Assembly: GCA_021771675.1 (NCBI GenBank)
Contig: JAETOP010000099.1
Coordinates: forward strand, 1-13,662
Reading direction: 5' to 3'
DNA length: 13,662 bases
From: Oscillospiraceae bacterium
Lineage (GTDB): Bacteria > Bacillota_A > Clostridia > Oscillospirales > Oscillospiraceae
The notes under the pieces are model-generated. The model did not search any database, had not been told where the DNA came from, and saw nothing but the letters and a program-made list of their open reading frames with translations. Of this stretch, positions 7,158 through 13,662 are shown piece by piece. The translations under genes and the position numbers were made by a program. Position 1 is the first letter of the stretch, and every line of letters begins with the position of its first letter.

Positions 7158-7805
7158 TTACTTCTCGACCACAGGGGCAAAAATCAGAGCGAAACCGATT
7201 TCCTCGCCGTTGCCCTTCTTGCACAGGTTGGAATCGGAATAGCAGATAATGAGCTGACCGTCGGTGGTCATGCCGATGTACTTCATGTTCTCGTCGAAGG
7301 CCTCGTTGTCTTCGCCGGTGATCTCCATGAACACATCGCCCTTGACAGCCTTGCTCAGCTTGCCGATGGCGGAGGTGTAGTTGCAGATGCCCTCGCCGGG
7401 AACCTCAAAGGTCCAGCCGTCCCAGGGGCACTTGATGTCGATCTCTTCATCGCCAACCACCATAACGGCGTCCACGTCGTAGACATGGGCGTGGTAGTAA
7501 GCGGCCTGATCCACCATCACGCCGGCGTCGGAACCGGTGGCGCTGCCGTCCAGGTTGGCCTCGACAGTGAGGGTGATCTCGGAGTCCAGGTTCACAACGC
7601 CGGTGGTCCCGATCTCATACTCCTCGGCGTATTCCTCGCCGACATAGTAGCCGACCAGGGTGTACTCTCCGGCCCAGCTCTCCACGAAGGAGTTGGTGGT
7701 TTCGGAGCCTTCGGTGACGAACTCCAGGACCTCATCGGCCATGGCCACGGACAGGCAGCCCGCCAGCATCACAGCGGCGAGCACCAGGGCAAATACTTTT
7801 TTCAT
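7158..7805 (-). CDS. Small acidic exported protein or lipoprotein, function unknown
   Basis: I do not recognise a named family for this 215-residue protein. The N-terminus MKKVFALVLAAVMLAGCLSVAMA is a clear export signal. It offers both a lipobox (LAGC, Cys17) and a signal peptidase I site (AMA before DE at about 23/24), so it is either membrane-anchored or secreted. The mature part is very acidic. It has a WAGEYTLVG segment, alternating beta-strand-like stretches and only three cysteines (126, 141, 188) plus Cys195. The W-G-Y-L-V-G pattern followed by short strands recalls lipocalin-like extracytoplasmic barrels; that is a guess. The gene stands alone, with a strong promoter, a good AGGAGA ribosome binding site and its own terminator, suggesting independent and possibly high expression. 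Confidence 0.85.
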   Translation of the reverse strand: MKKVFALVLAAVMLAGCLSVAMADEVLEFVTEGSETTNSFVESWAGEYTLVGYYVGEEYAEEYEIGTTGVVNLDSEITLTVEANLDGSATGSDAGVMVDQAAYYHAHVYDVDAVMVVGDEEIDIKCPWDGWTFEVPGEGICNYTSAIGKLSKAVKGDVFMEITGEDNEAFDENMKYIGMTTDGQLIICYSDSNLCKKGNGEEIGFALIFAPVVEK

Positions 7806-7844
7806 GATTGCATTTCTCCTTTTCGGTTTCGTTAATACACATAA

Positions 7845-7873
7845 AATATATCATACCCTAAGGGAAAATGCAA
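7845..7873 (-). promoter_or_regulatory. Sigma-A-type promoter for the small exported protein
   Basis: On the minus strand, TTGCAT (7868-7873) is separated by exactly 17 nt from TATATT (7845-7850), and a TG one base before the -10 makes it an extended -10. It gives a leader of roughly 30 nt ahead of the ATG at 7805. Confidence 0.8.
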
Positions 7874-7945
7874 GCATATTTGACAAAGAGCACCGCTTGT
7901 TTTTTTTGGCAGGATTCTTTGCGGAAGAATTTCCCTCTCTGACAT

Positions 7946-7982
7946 AAAAAACAGCATGGCCCCGCAGAAAGGCCATGCCGTT
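7946..7982 (-). terminator. Intrinsic terminator of the four-helix membrane-protein gene
   Basis: GCATGGCC (7954-7961) pairs perfectly with GGCCATGC (7971-7978) across a 9-nt loop. The stem is extended by outer A-U and C-G pairs after one mismatch. The A run at 7946-7951 gives a minus-strand U tract. It lies about 25 nt past the stop at 8007. Confidence 0.9.
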
Positions 7983-8006
7983 GAGAAGGTGGAGAAAACA
8001 GGCGAT

Positions 8007-8414
8007 TCAGGCGGTCTTCCGGGTGTAGAGGGAAATCTCACTGACCAGGAAGGCGGCGGCCATCAGGCCCACAAAGATAAAGAACTTGGGGTCGAACTGC
8101 TTTTCATCGATGCCGTACATCACATCGACCACGTACCAGTAGCACTTATGGACGAACAGGGCGATGGAGACGCCGGAGGCGGCAGTCACCACAGCGGAGG
8201 CAAGACCGTACCGCTTCAGCGCCACGCAGAGGGCGCACAGCACAGCGCCGCCCACCAGGAGCCAGAAGACCACAGCCGAGAAGTTGTCCTTGTGGCTGGA
8301 CTGAGCCAGGCCAAAATAGCCGCCCACATACTTGTAGTAAGCGCCGGCTGCCAGACAGAGAAGCGCAGCAGCAATCACTGCGTAGAAACCGAACTTTTTC
8401 TTGGGATTGCTCAT
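8007..8414 (-). CDS. Small four-helix membrane protein, function unknown
   Basis: This is a 135-residue protein with no family I can name. Four hydrophobic segments are visible, at about residues 8-28, 45-66, 70-90 and 108-129, with a basic N-terminus (MSNPKKKFG) and a basic C-terminus (YTRKTA). Both ends are therefore probably cytoplasmic. I chose the ATG at 8414: it is preceded by AGGAG at good spacing, and the hydrophobic pattern begins directly after it. The reading frame stays open to 8555, but that extension lacks a ribosome binding site and looks non-coding. The gene is transcribed away from the GH3 glycosidase gene across a 510-nt intergenic region and has its own promoter and terminator. 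A role linked to that membrane-tethered enzyme is possible but only inferred. Confidence 0.8.
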   Translation of the reverse strand: MSNPKKKFGFYAVIAAALLCLAAGAYYKYVGGYFGLAQSSHKDNFSAVVFWLLVGGAVLCALCVALKRYGLASAVVTAASGVSIALFVHKCYWYVVDVMYGIDEKQFDPKFFIFVGLMAAAFLVSEISLYTRKTA

Positions 8415-8564
8415 AAAACGAACTCCTTTCCGTTTTTTCAGCGTGGAAAACAGGGAGGCCCATTTTCCCCATGAATCAGCAGATGCCGGGGGAAAGCATC
8501 CATCCCCGGCTGCGGACCGCATTCCGCCGCCGGAAAGCAGAGTATCCCAACTCACACTATCTAT

Positions 8565-8593
8565 ATTATGACACAGCCGAAGGGCGGATGCAA
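8565..8593 (-). promoter_or_regulatory. Promoter for the four-helix membrane-protein gene
   Basis: On the minus strand, TTGCAT (8588-8593) is followed after 17 nt by CATAAT (8565-8570), with a TG positioned as an extended -10. The -35 hexamer and the extended -10 arrangement match the promoter of the neighbouring exported-protein gene. Confidence 0.7.
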
Positions 8594-8772
8594 TCTCATT
8601 TCACGATTTTTCCGGCGCTTGTTCCGGCAAAAGAGGATATGGCGTCAAACAGAATCGGATATTTGACTTTTAAATGGTATTGACGAAGGAATTCGGCCGT
8701 GAAAAGAAGATTATCATGTTCACGAAGTAAATCAGACCATATGCGACAAGGCGCTTTTCACAGCCGGCGTTT

Positions 8773-8781
8773 TGGTATAAT
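8773..8781 (+). promoter_or_regulatory. Extended -10 promoter for the GH3 gene
   Basis: A perfect TATAAT at 8776-8781 is preceded by TGG, forming the extended -10 TGnTATAAT. The -35 region is weak; TTTTCA at 8755-8760 with a 15-nt spacer is the best I see. Transcription would start near 8788, leaving a structured leader of about 137 nt. Confidence 0.7.
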
Positions 8782-8924
8782 ATATACAAAGAATATGGTC
8801 GTTCGTCGCTTTTTTTCGGCTGGCATCCGTCGGGAAGGGGCGGCGCTGCGGCCATCGCAGCGGGCCCCGCATGGCCCAATGCGGTCTGTTCTGAAACTTC
8901 TGCCTGTGAAAGGAGAATTCATCC

Positions 8925-11915
8925 ATGAAGCCTTCAACGAAAAGAACGTTGAAAAAGGTGTTTCTGAACATCTCGGCTGCGCTGCTCACCATTACCTATG
9001 TGGGCAATCTGATTGCAGCGGAGAATGCCGGTCAGATCAACGCCTTTTTGGGCACCTCCACCTCCAAAACCGTCAAAATCGATGAAACATTGGAGGAGGA
9101 TTATCCCCGTTACTTCGAGAGCACCTTCCAGTCCATTGCCGATCTGAAGGCGGCGGGCCTTGCCAAGGTTCAGGAGGTCGAGGCCGAGGGCATCGTCCTG
9201 CTGAAAAATGAGGGCGGCGCTCTGCCTCTGGCCGCCGGAAGCCAGGTTTCCCTCTTCGGCATCACCGCTGTTGATCCCGTCTACGGCGGCACCGGTTCCG
9301 GCGCCGTGGACGCCGCCGGCGCACCCAACTACATCGATGTATTCCAGAAATCCGGCCTGTCCGTAAAGAACACCGACCTGATCGACTACTATGCCGAGCA
9401 GAAGGCCGATGAAAACCTGGGCCGCAACAACTACGCCATTGGCGAAGGCGCCTGGAAAAAGGTCAAGAGAAACCTGGGCGACGACAATGAGCAGGTGGAA
9501 GGCACCGATGCCTTCTTCGTCATCGGCCGTGTGGGCGGCGAAGGCTCCGACATGACGAACGGCGCAGGCAAAGAGGATGCCGGTAACGACGGCGAGGATT
9601 ACCTGACCCTGAACGAGGACGAGCTGGGGATGCTGGAGGGCCTGAAGGAACTGAAGGACGACGATGTGATCCGCTCCATCACCGTCATCATCAACTCCGC
9701 CAACCCCATCTCCACCGCCTTCCTGTTTGACGAGGACTTGGGCGTGGATGCCGCTCTCTGGGTGGGCTCCGTGGGCCAGACCGGCCTGTACGCCGTGGGC
9801 GATGTGGTCAGCGGCGCCGTGAACCCCTCCGGCTCTCTCCCCGACACCTGGTGGATGGACAACATGCTCAATCCTGTGATGAACAACTTCGCCGCCTATC
9901 CCTACGGTGACTTTGCCACTTACTTCCCCGGCGGCGACACCGCCTTTACTAAGTATGTGGTCTACCAGGAGGGCATCTACTTAGGCTACAAGTACACTGA
10001 GACCCGCTACGAGGACGTGGTGATGGGCACCGCCAAGGCGGGTAACTACGATTGGAGCAGGGTTGTCTCCTTCCCCTTCGGCTTTGGCCTGAGCTACTCC
10101 CAGTTCCAGCTGTCCGACATGGAGGTCACCAAGTCCGGAGAGGGCCAGGAGGCTGCCTACACCGTGGCGGTCACCGTGAAGAACACCGGCTCCGCCGCCG
10201 GTAAGAAGACTGTGCAGATCTATGCCCAGAAGCCCTACACCGATTACGATAGGGAGAACCAGATCGAAAAGGCCAGCGTGGAGCTGGTGGGCTATGGCAA
10301 GACTCAGATTTTGCAGCCCGGCGACGCCGAGACGATTACCGTCACCGTGCCGGAATACTACCTGACAAGCTACGATACCTATGGCACCGGCGTCTACATC
10401 CTGGAGGACGGCACCTATTTCCTCACCGCCGCCGAGAACGCCCACCAGGCTGTGAACAACATCCTCTCCGCCAAGGGCTACACCACCGACGACGGCATGA
10501 CCGCCGAAGGCAATGCCGAGCTGGTATACAGCTTCGATCAGACCTTTGACAAGGATACCTACGCCACCTCCTATGGCACCGGAGCGGAGGTCACGCCGCT
10601 GTTTGCCGACGCCGACATGAACCGCTACGGTGGCGCCGAGGGCCAGAGTATCGCCTACTACTCCCGCAGCGACTGGGAGGGCACCGTCACCCCCGGCAAT
10701 GTGAAGCTGAACATGAACGCCCAGATCGCCGCCGATGTGGTGCTGGACGACAGCGATCTGCCCGACGACACCGGCATCGAGTTCCCCAAGATGGGCGAGA
10801 ACGCCGACTTGCAGCTCATCAACATGATGGACTACGAGTACCACGACCCCATGTGGGACACCTTTATGGATCAGCTGACCTTTGACCAGATGTCCGCCAT
10901 CACCTGCACCGGCCTGCGGGAAACCGCCGCTGTCCAGGAAATCGGCAAGCCCTACACCGTGGATCACAACGGCCCCTCCGGCGTGACCCAGAAGTACGCC
11001 TATCTGGAGTCCGGCAACGGCTACGCCGTGGTGGAAAATGATCCGGACAAGAACACCAAGGGCACCTGCTATCCCTGCAACGGCATCATCGCCGCCACCT
11101 TCAACGACCAGCTGGCTCGGGAGGTGGGCGAGCTCATCGGTGAGGACGCCATGTGGGCTGGCTACGCCGGTCTGTACGGCACCGGCCTGAACATCCACCG
11201 CACTCCCTACTCCGGCCGTGTGTTCGAGTACTACTCCGAGGACGGCATGCTCACCGGCCTGATCGACACCGCTGAGACGCTGGGTATCCAGTCCAAGGGC
11301 GTGTATGTCTACAACAAGCACTTCGTCCTCAACGACCAGGAGGAGAACCGGGCCGGTATCGGCACCTGGTGCAACGAGCAGGCCCTCCGTGAAATCTATC
11401 TGCGGGCCTTCGAGCTGCCCATCGTGGATGCCGACGCCAAGTGCGTCATGACCTCCTACAGCCGCCTGGGCGTCCATTGGAGCGGTGCTTACTACAATCT
11501 GCTGACCAAGTGGCTGCGGGGCGAGGCCGGTATGAGCGGCTTTGCCGTCAGCGATATGTATGACTACTCCTACATGGTGGGCGTCAACGAGATCGTAGCC
11601 GGCAACGACATTCCCGACGGCGAGCTGCTGAGCAACGGATATTCCCTGAAGCCCTACGCCGAGGGCGGCGCTGCTGAAAATGCCGCCGTGGTTCAGGCCA
11701 TGCGGGAATCCTCCAAGCGGGTGCTCTACACCGTGCTCCACTCCCGTGGCATGGACGGCATCAGCAGCAATATGAAGGTTGTCTCCGTCACCCCCTGGTG
11801 GCAGGCAACGCTGAACTACACCGAGTACGCCCTGATTGCTCTGACGGCCCTGGCCGCTGTGCTGCTGATTCTGGACATCGCCGGAATCGGGGGCAAAAAG
11901 AAAAATAAGAAATAA
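8925..11915 (+). CDS. GH3 beta-glycosidase with reversed domain order, membrane-tethered
   Basis: This is a 996-residue retaining exo-glycosidase, probably a beta-glucosidase. The domain order is swapped: the GH3 C-terminal sandwich comes first (about 85-390, from EAEGIVLLKNEGGALPL), then an Fn3-like domain (about 395-510), then the TIM barrel (about 640-940). The barrel carries the VDHNGPSGV segment, KHFVLNDQEENR at 798-809 and the nucleophile Asp877 in FAVSDMYDY. Glu206 in RVGGEGSD is a likely acid/base. This order is known from Ruminococcus albus and Butyrivibrio beta-glucosidases. Hydrophobic segments sit at both ends (about 11-31 and 966-988), with basic flanks (MKPSTKRTLKK and KKKNKK). 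Both termini should therefore be cytoplasmic and the enzyme outside, unless the first segment is cleaved. AGGAG precedes the ATG. Family certain; substrate inferred. Confidence 0.93.
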   Translation: MKPSTKRTLKKVFLNISAALLTITYVGNLIAAENAGQINAFLGTSTSKTVKIDETLEEDYPRYFESTFQSIADLKAAGLAKVQEVEAEGIVLLKNEGGALPLAAGSQVSLFGITAVDPVYGGTGSGAVDAAGAPNYIDVFQKSGLSVKNTDLIDYYAEQKADENLGRNNYAIGEGAWKKVKRNLGDDNEQVEGTDAFFVIGRVGGEGSDMTNGAGKEDAGNDGEDYLTLNEDELGMLEGLKELKDDDVIRSITVIINSANPISTAFLFDEDLGVDAALWVGSVGQTGLYAVGDVVSGAVNPSGSLPDTWWMDNMLNPVMNNFAAYPYGDFATYFPGGDTAFTKYVVYQEGIYLGYKYTETRYEDVVMGTAKAGNYDWSRVVSFPFGFGLSYSQFQLSDMEVTKSGEGQEAAYTVAVTVKNTGSAAGKKTVQIYAQKPYTDYDRENQIEKASVELVGYGKTQILQPGDAETITVTVPEYYLTSYDTYGTGVYILEDGTYFLTAAENAHQAVNNILSAKGYTTDDGMTAEGNAELVYSFDQTFDKDTYATSYGTGAEVTPLFADADMNRYGGAEGQSIAYYSRSDWEGTVTPGNVKLNMNAQIAADVVLDDSDLPDDTGIEFPKMGENADLQLINMMDYEYHDPMWDTFMDQLTFDQMSAITCTGLRETAAVQEIGKPYTVDHNGPSGVTQKYAYLESGNGYAVVENDPDKNTKGTCYPCNGIIAATFNDQLAREVGELIGEDAMWAGYAGLYGTGLNIHRTPYSGRVFEYYSEDGMLTGLIDTAETLGIQSKGVYVYNKHFVLNDQEENRAGIGTWCNEQALREIYLRAFELPIVDADAKCVMTSYSRLGVHWSGAYYNLLTKWLRGEAGMSGFAVSDMYDYSYMVGVNEIVAGNDIPDGELLSNGYSLKPYAEGGAAENAAVVQAMRESSKRVLYTVLHSRGMDGISSNMKVVSVTPWWQATLNYTEYALIALTALAAVLLILDIAGIGGKKKNKK

Positions 11916-11929
11916 ACAGGCCTGACTTC

Positions 11930-11968
11930 TGCCGCACGCAGTACAATGTCTACTGCGTGCGGCATTTT
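11930..11968 (+). terminator. Strong intrinsic terminator of the GH3 gene
   Basis: A perfect 14-bp stem (11930-11943 with 11951-11964), a 7-nt loop CAATGTC and a following TTTT (11965-11968), 14 nt after the GH3 stop. It separates the GH3 gene from the next promoter. Confidence 0.93.
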
Positions 11969-11981
11969 CCTGCCTGGAGAC

Positions 11982-12010
11982 TTGCAACCGGGCGGAAAAA
12001 ATGGTATAAT
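11982..12010 (+). promoter_or_regulatory. Sigma-A-type promoter for the C39/SleB-domain gene
   Basis: TTGCAA (11982-11987), a 17-nt spacer and a perfect TATAAT (12005-12010) preceded by TGG as an extended -10. This is the best promoter in the window. It begins just 13 nt after the GH3 terminator and leaves a leader of about 113 nt. Confidence 0.88.
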
Positions 12011-12117
12011 CTGTCGTAAACGGATTCCAACCCATATTATGGACTTTTTACGGCACGGACAGGCCCTTAAACTGTGCCAATCAGCTGCTGAGGGCAGACA
12101 TTTGACTGTCCCCGGAA

Positions 12118-12122
12118 AGGAG
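12118..12122 (+). promoter_or_regulatory. Ribosome binding site that supports the TTG start
   Basis: AGGAG lies 7 nt before TTG at 12130. No in-frame ATG lies in the signal-peptide region until well inside the hydrophobic core, so the TTG is the natural start and gives a proper basic N-terminus (MVRKRQ). Confidence 0.8.
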
Positions 12123-12129
12123 AAACGAT

Positions 12130-13326
12130 TTGGTTAGAAAAAGACAAATCCTTTTCATTCTGCTGACAGTGGCAATGCTTGCACAGCTGATGATCATGCC
12201 GGCCTGGGCTGCGGAGGATACCATCCCGGCCGAGACGGAAATGCCCACCGAAGCGGAGACCACGGAAGCGACTCTTCCAGAAGAACCCCAGCCCACTGAT
12301 CCGGAGCGGACGGAAACCGCCGAAACAGAGCCTACAGAACCCACAGAGGCGACGGAGAAACCGACCGAGGAAGCGACAGCGGAGACAGAGCCGGAAGCAG
12401 CGGCAAGCCAGGGAATCGGCCCCCGCTGGGAAGTGCCGCATTTTTTCCAGGATGACTATCCCAATGACCGCTGCGGCTGCGGGACGATTGCGTCCCATGG
12501 CAGTGGGCTCACCTGCCTTGCCATGGTTGCGACTTACATGACCGGCCACACCTATCTGCCGGACGAATTGGCCGACTACTTTGGCGGCCATGGAGAGAAC
12601 GATATTCAGCGGCTGGAGTATGCTTCCAGCACGCTGCAATTACCCTGGAAAAGGGCAGAGAATGTCCATGTGACACTTCAGGCCCTGAGAGAGGGAAAGG
12701 TAGCCATTGTGCTGATGAACAGCAGCTCCATCTTTACGGAATCCCAGCATTTTATTGTATTGACAGGTGTGACGGCGGAGGGGAAAATCCTTGTAAATGA
12801 CCCATACGGGCTGAATTATGACCATTGGCTTCTTAAAGACGGGTTCGCCCATGGCTTTGAGGATGGCGAGATTGTGTGCGGGTTCGGTGGCGGATGGATT
12901 TATGACAAGGACGCAGTACCGGCTGAGCCGTTTATTTATGTTGAGGAAAAGCCCAATGTAGAATGCCGGTATCCCGGCCTGGAGCTGACCCAATGGGAGC
13001 AGGATACTCTCGCAAAGCTGATCTGGCTGGAGGCCCGGGGGGAATCCGCAGAAGGGCAGCAGGCGATTGCGGAGGTCGTCTATAACCGGATGGTCTCTGA
13101 GAAATTCCCCAATACGCTGGAAGACGTTATTTTTGCGCAGGGACAGTTCCACACTGTCTCACGTTTGGAGGAAGCAACTCCCTGTCAGGCCCAATATGAT
13201 GCGCTGGAAGATGCGTTGGAAGGCCCCTATGTACTGCCCATAGAGGTTGTGCATTTCGCTACATATTCGGTAAACGAAAACGTATGGGGCCAGATCGGAG
13301 GACATATTTTCTGCTATTCTTCCTGA
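12130..13326 (+). CDS. Exported C39-like peptidase and SleB-type cell-wall hydrolase fusion
   Basis: This 398-residue protein starts at TTG and has a signal peptide (about 1-28, cleavage after AWA). A low-complexity linker rich in Thr, Glu and Pro (about 30-92) suggests a wall-spanning spacer. A C39-like papain-fold domain (about 98-255) follows, with candidate triad Cys129 (GSGLTCLAMV), His207 (SQHFIVLTG) and Asp224 (VNDPYG). The last part (about 290-398) is a SleB/CwlJ-type hydrolase domain: WLEARGESAEGQQAIAEVVYNRM, with Glu301 or Glu305 the likely catalytic acid, and a C-terminal GGHIFCYSS. It should act outside the cytoplasmic membrane, cleaving peptidoglycan and perhaps peptides. No LysM or SH3 wall-binding domain is seen. 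Whether it works in germination, growth or attack on other cells cannot be told; no sporulation genes are nearby. Confidence 0.9.
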   Translation: MVRKRQILFILLTVAMLAQLMIMPAWAAEDTIPAETEMPTEAETTEATLPEEPQPTDPERTETAETEPTEPTEATEKPTEEATAETEPEAAASQGIGPRWEVPHFFQDDYPNDRCGCGTIASHGSGLTCLAMVATYMTGHTYLPDELADYFGGHGENDIQRLEYASSTLQLPWKRAENVHVTLQALREGKVAIVLMNSSSIFTESQHFIVLTGVTAEGKILVNDPYGLNYDHWLLKDGFAHGFEDGEIVCGFGGGWIYDKDAVPAEPFIYVEEKPNVECRYPGLELTQWEQDTLAKLIWLEARGESAEGQQAIAEVVYNRMVSEKFPNTLEDVIFAQGQFHTVSRLEEATPCQAQYDALEDALEGPYVLPIEVVHFATYSVNENVWGQIGGHIFCYSS

Positions 13327-13399
13327 GAAGGCTGGAAGCATGCAGCGCTTTTGATACTTTGCCATCTGACAGTGAAACGGATATGCACAAATTGTAATT

Positions 13400-13662
13400 T
13401 GGCGGCGAGTCGCCGCAGCCAATTTCGCACGGGGATGGTCTGTAATCGTTACCCCATTATAAGCCCGGTAACGCTTTTGCAGCACGTTGTTGGTTGCTGT
13501 GGCGCAGGAGCGCCCAAGGCTCCCCTTACACAGGGGAGCCTCCCTTAGAAGCCTTTCCCCTTCACCACTCAACATTCTGCCCAGAAAGCGTTACCGGGCT
13601 GAGTTCGGGGGTAACGATTACACACTCGCCCCGTGCGAATTGTCAGCGGCGACTCGCCGCCA
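13400..13662. repeat. MITE-like intergenic inverted-repeat element
   Basis: Two 78-nt imperfect inverted arms (13400-13477 and 13585-13662) flank a 107-nt centre. The outermost 17 nt are identical in inverse, and further shared blocks include TGTAATCGTTACCCC and AGCCCGGTAACGCTTT; the arms differ by substitutions and two offsetting 1-nt indels. Each outer end is itself palindromic (GCGGCGA-G-TCGCCGC). The centre contains a perfect 10-bp hairpin (13517-13526 with 13532-13541, loop TACAC). No coding region is supported. The window ends exactly at the arm's last paired base, so the true boundary and any target-site duplication cannot be seen. Confidence 0.8.

Larger units (their letters stand above)
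8415..8924. other. Divergent intergenic region with two promoters and structured leaders
   Basis: No gene is supported in these 510 nt. The left part is a leader of about 140 nt for the membrane-protein gene, with small stem-loops such as CCGGGG/CCCCGG. The middle part (about 8594-8755) contains no convincing element. The right part is a leader of about 137 nt for the GH3 gene. It holds two consecutive perfect hairpins: CGCTGCG at 8844-8850 with CGCAGCG at 8856-8862, then CCGCAT with ATGCGG just downstream. Neither is followed by a T run, so they are not obvious terminators. Confidence 0.6.

Noticed and set aside
8415..8555. Longer start for the four-helix membrane protein at 8555
   Set aside because: The extra 47 residues are low-complexity and lack a ribosome binding site. 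The putative promoter at 8565-8593 would leave almost no leader, while the ATG at 8414 has a good AGGAG.
9981..12035. A 684-residue open frame on the minus strand opposite the GH3 gene
   Set aside because: It runs through the GH3 terminator and is an antisense shadow of the enzyme, with no family motif.
13400..13662. CRISPR array or tRNA as an explanation for the terminal repeat
   Set aside because: There are only two inverted arms, no regularly spaced direct repeats with spacers and no cloverleaf. A MITE-like element fits better.

Overview
The window reads as a gut-type, moderately GC-rich Gram-positive anaerobe, most likely of the Clostridia and possibly Oscillospiraceae. The grounds are the codon style, strong AGGAG-type ribosome binding sites, a reversed-domain GH3 glycosidase, GPH-family sugar import, a C39/SleB-type cell-wall protein, and a Clostridia-like intergenic repeat. 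The lineage is an inference from style and content; no rRNA or other marker gene is present. I found no tRNA, rRNA, CRISPR array, transposase or phage gene.

Left block (about 125-6810, minus strand): five genes read leftwards in the order GH2 glycosidase, GPH-family sugar:cation symporter, SDR-type fructuronate reductase (D-mannonate oxidoreductase), UDP-galactopyranose mutase, GT2 glycosyltransferase. The gaps are 40, 81 and 12 nt, followed by a 4-nt overlap. No terminator is visible until a very strong one after the last gene, so this may be a single transcript. The first three genes form a logical intracellular glycoside or hexuronide module: import, hydrolysis, and reduction of the keto-sugar acid. 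The last two make and use the cell-surface precursor UDP-galactofuranose. Joining catabolism to Galf biosynthesis is the oddest aspect of the layout. The roughly 300-nt leader before the GH2 gene holds several inverted repeats and weak promoter candidates.

Middle block (about 7109-8593, minus strand): two monocistronic genes of unknown function, each with its own good promoter and intrinsic terminator. One encodes a small acidic exported protein or lipoprotein. The other encodes a 135-residue protein with four membrane segments.

Right block (about 8776-13326, plus strand): a 996-residue GH3 glycosidase with the C-terminal catalytic domain placed before the TIM barrel and a hydrophobic segment at each end, closed by a perfect 14-bp-stem terminator. 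It is followed by a separately promoted exported protein that starts at TTG. This protein joins a Thr/Glu/Pro-rich linker, a C39-like papain-fold domain with intact Cys/His/Asp, and a SleB-type cell-wall hydrolase domain. The window ends in a MITE-like element of at least 263 bp with 78-nt imperfect inverted arms and a perfect inner hairpin.

The strongest candidates for a second look are the mixed catabolic/Galf operon, the doubly anchored reversed GH3 facing a small divergent membrane protein, the C39-SleB fusion, and the terminal inverted-repeat element.
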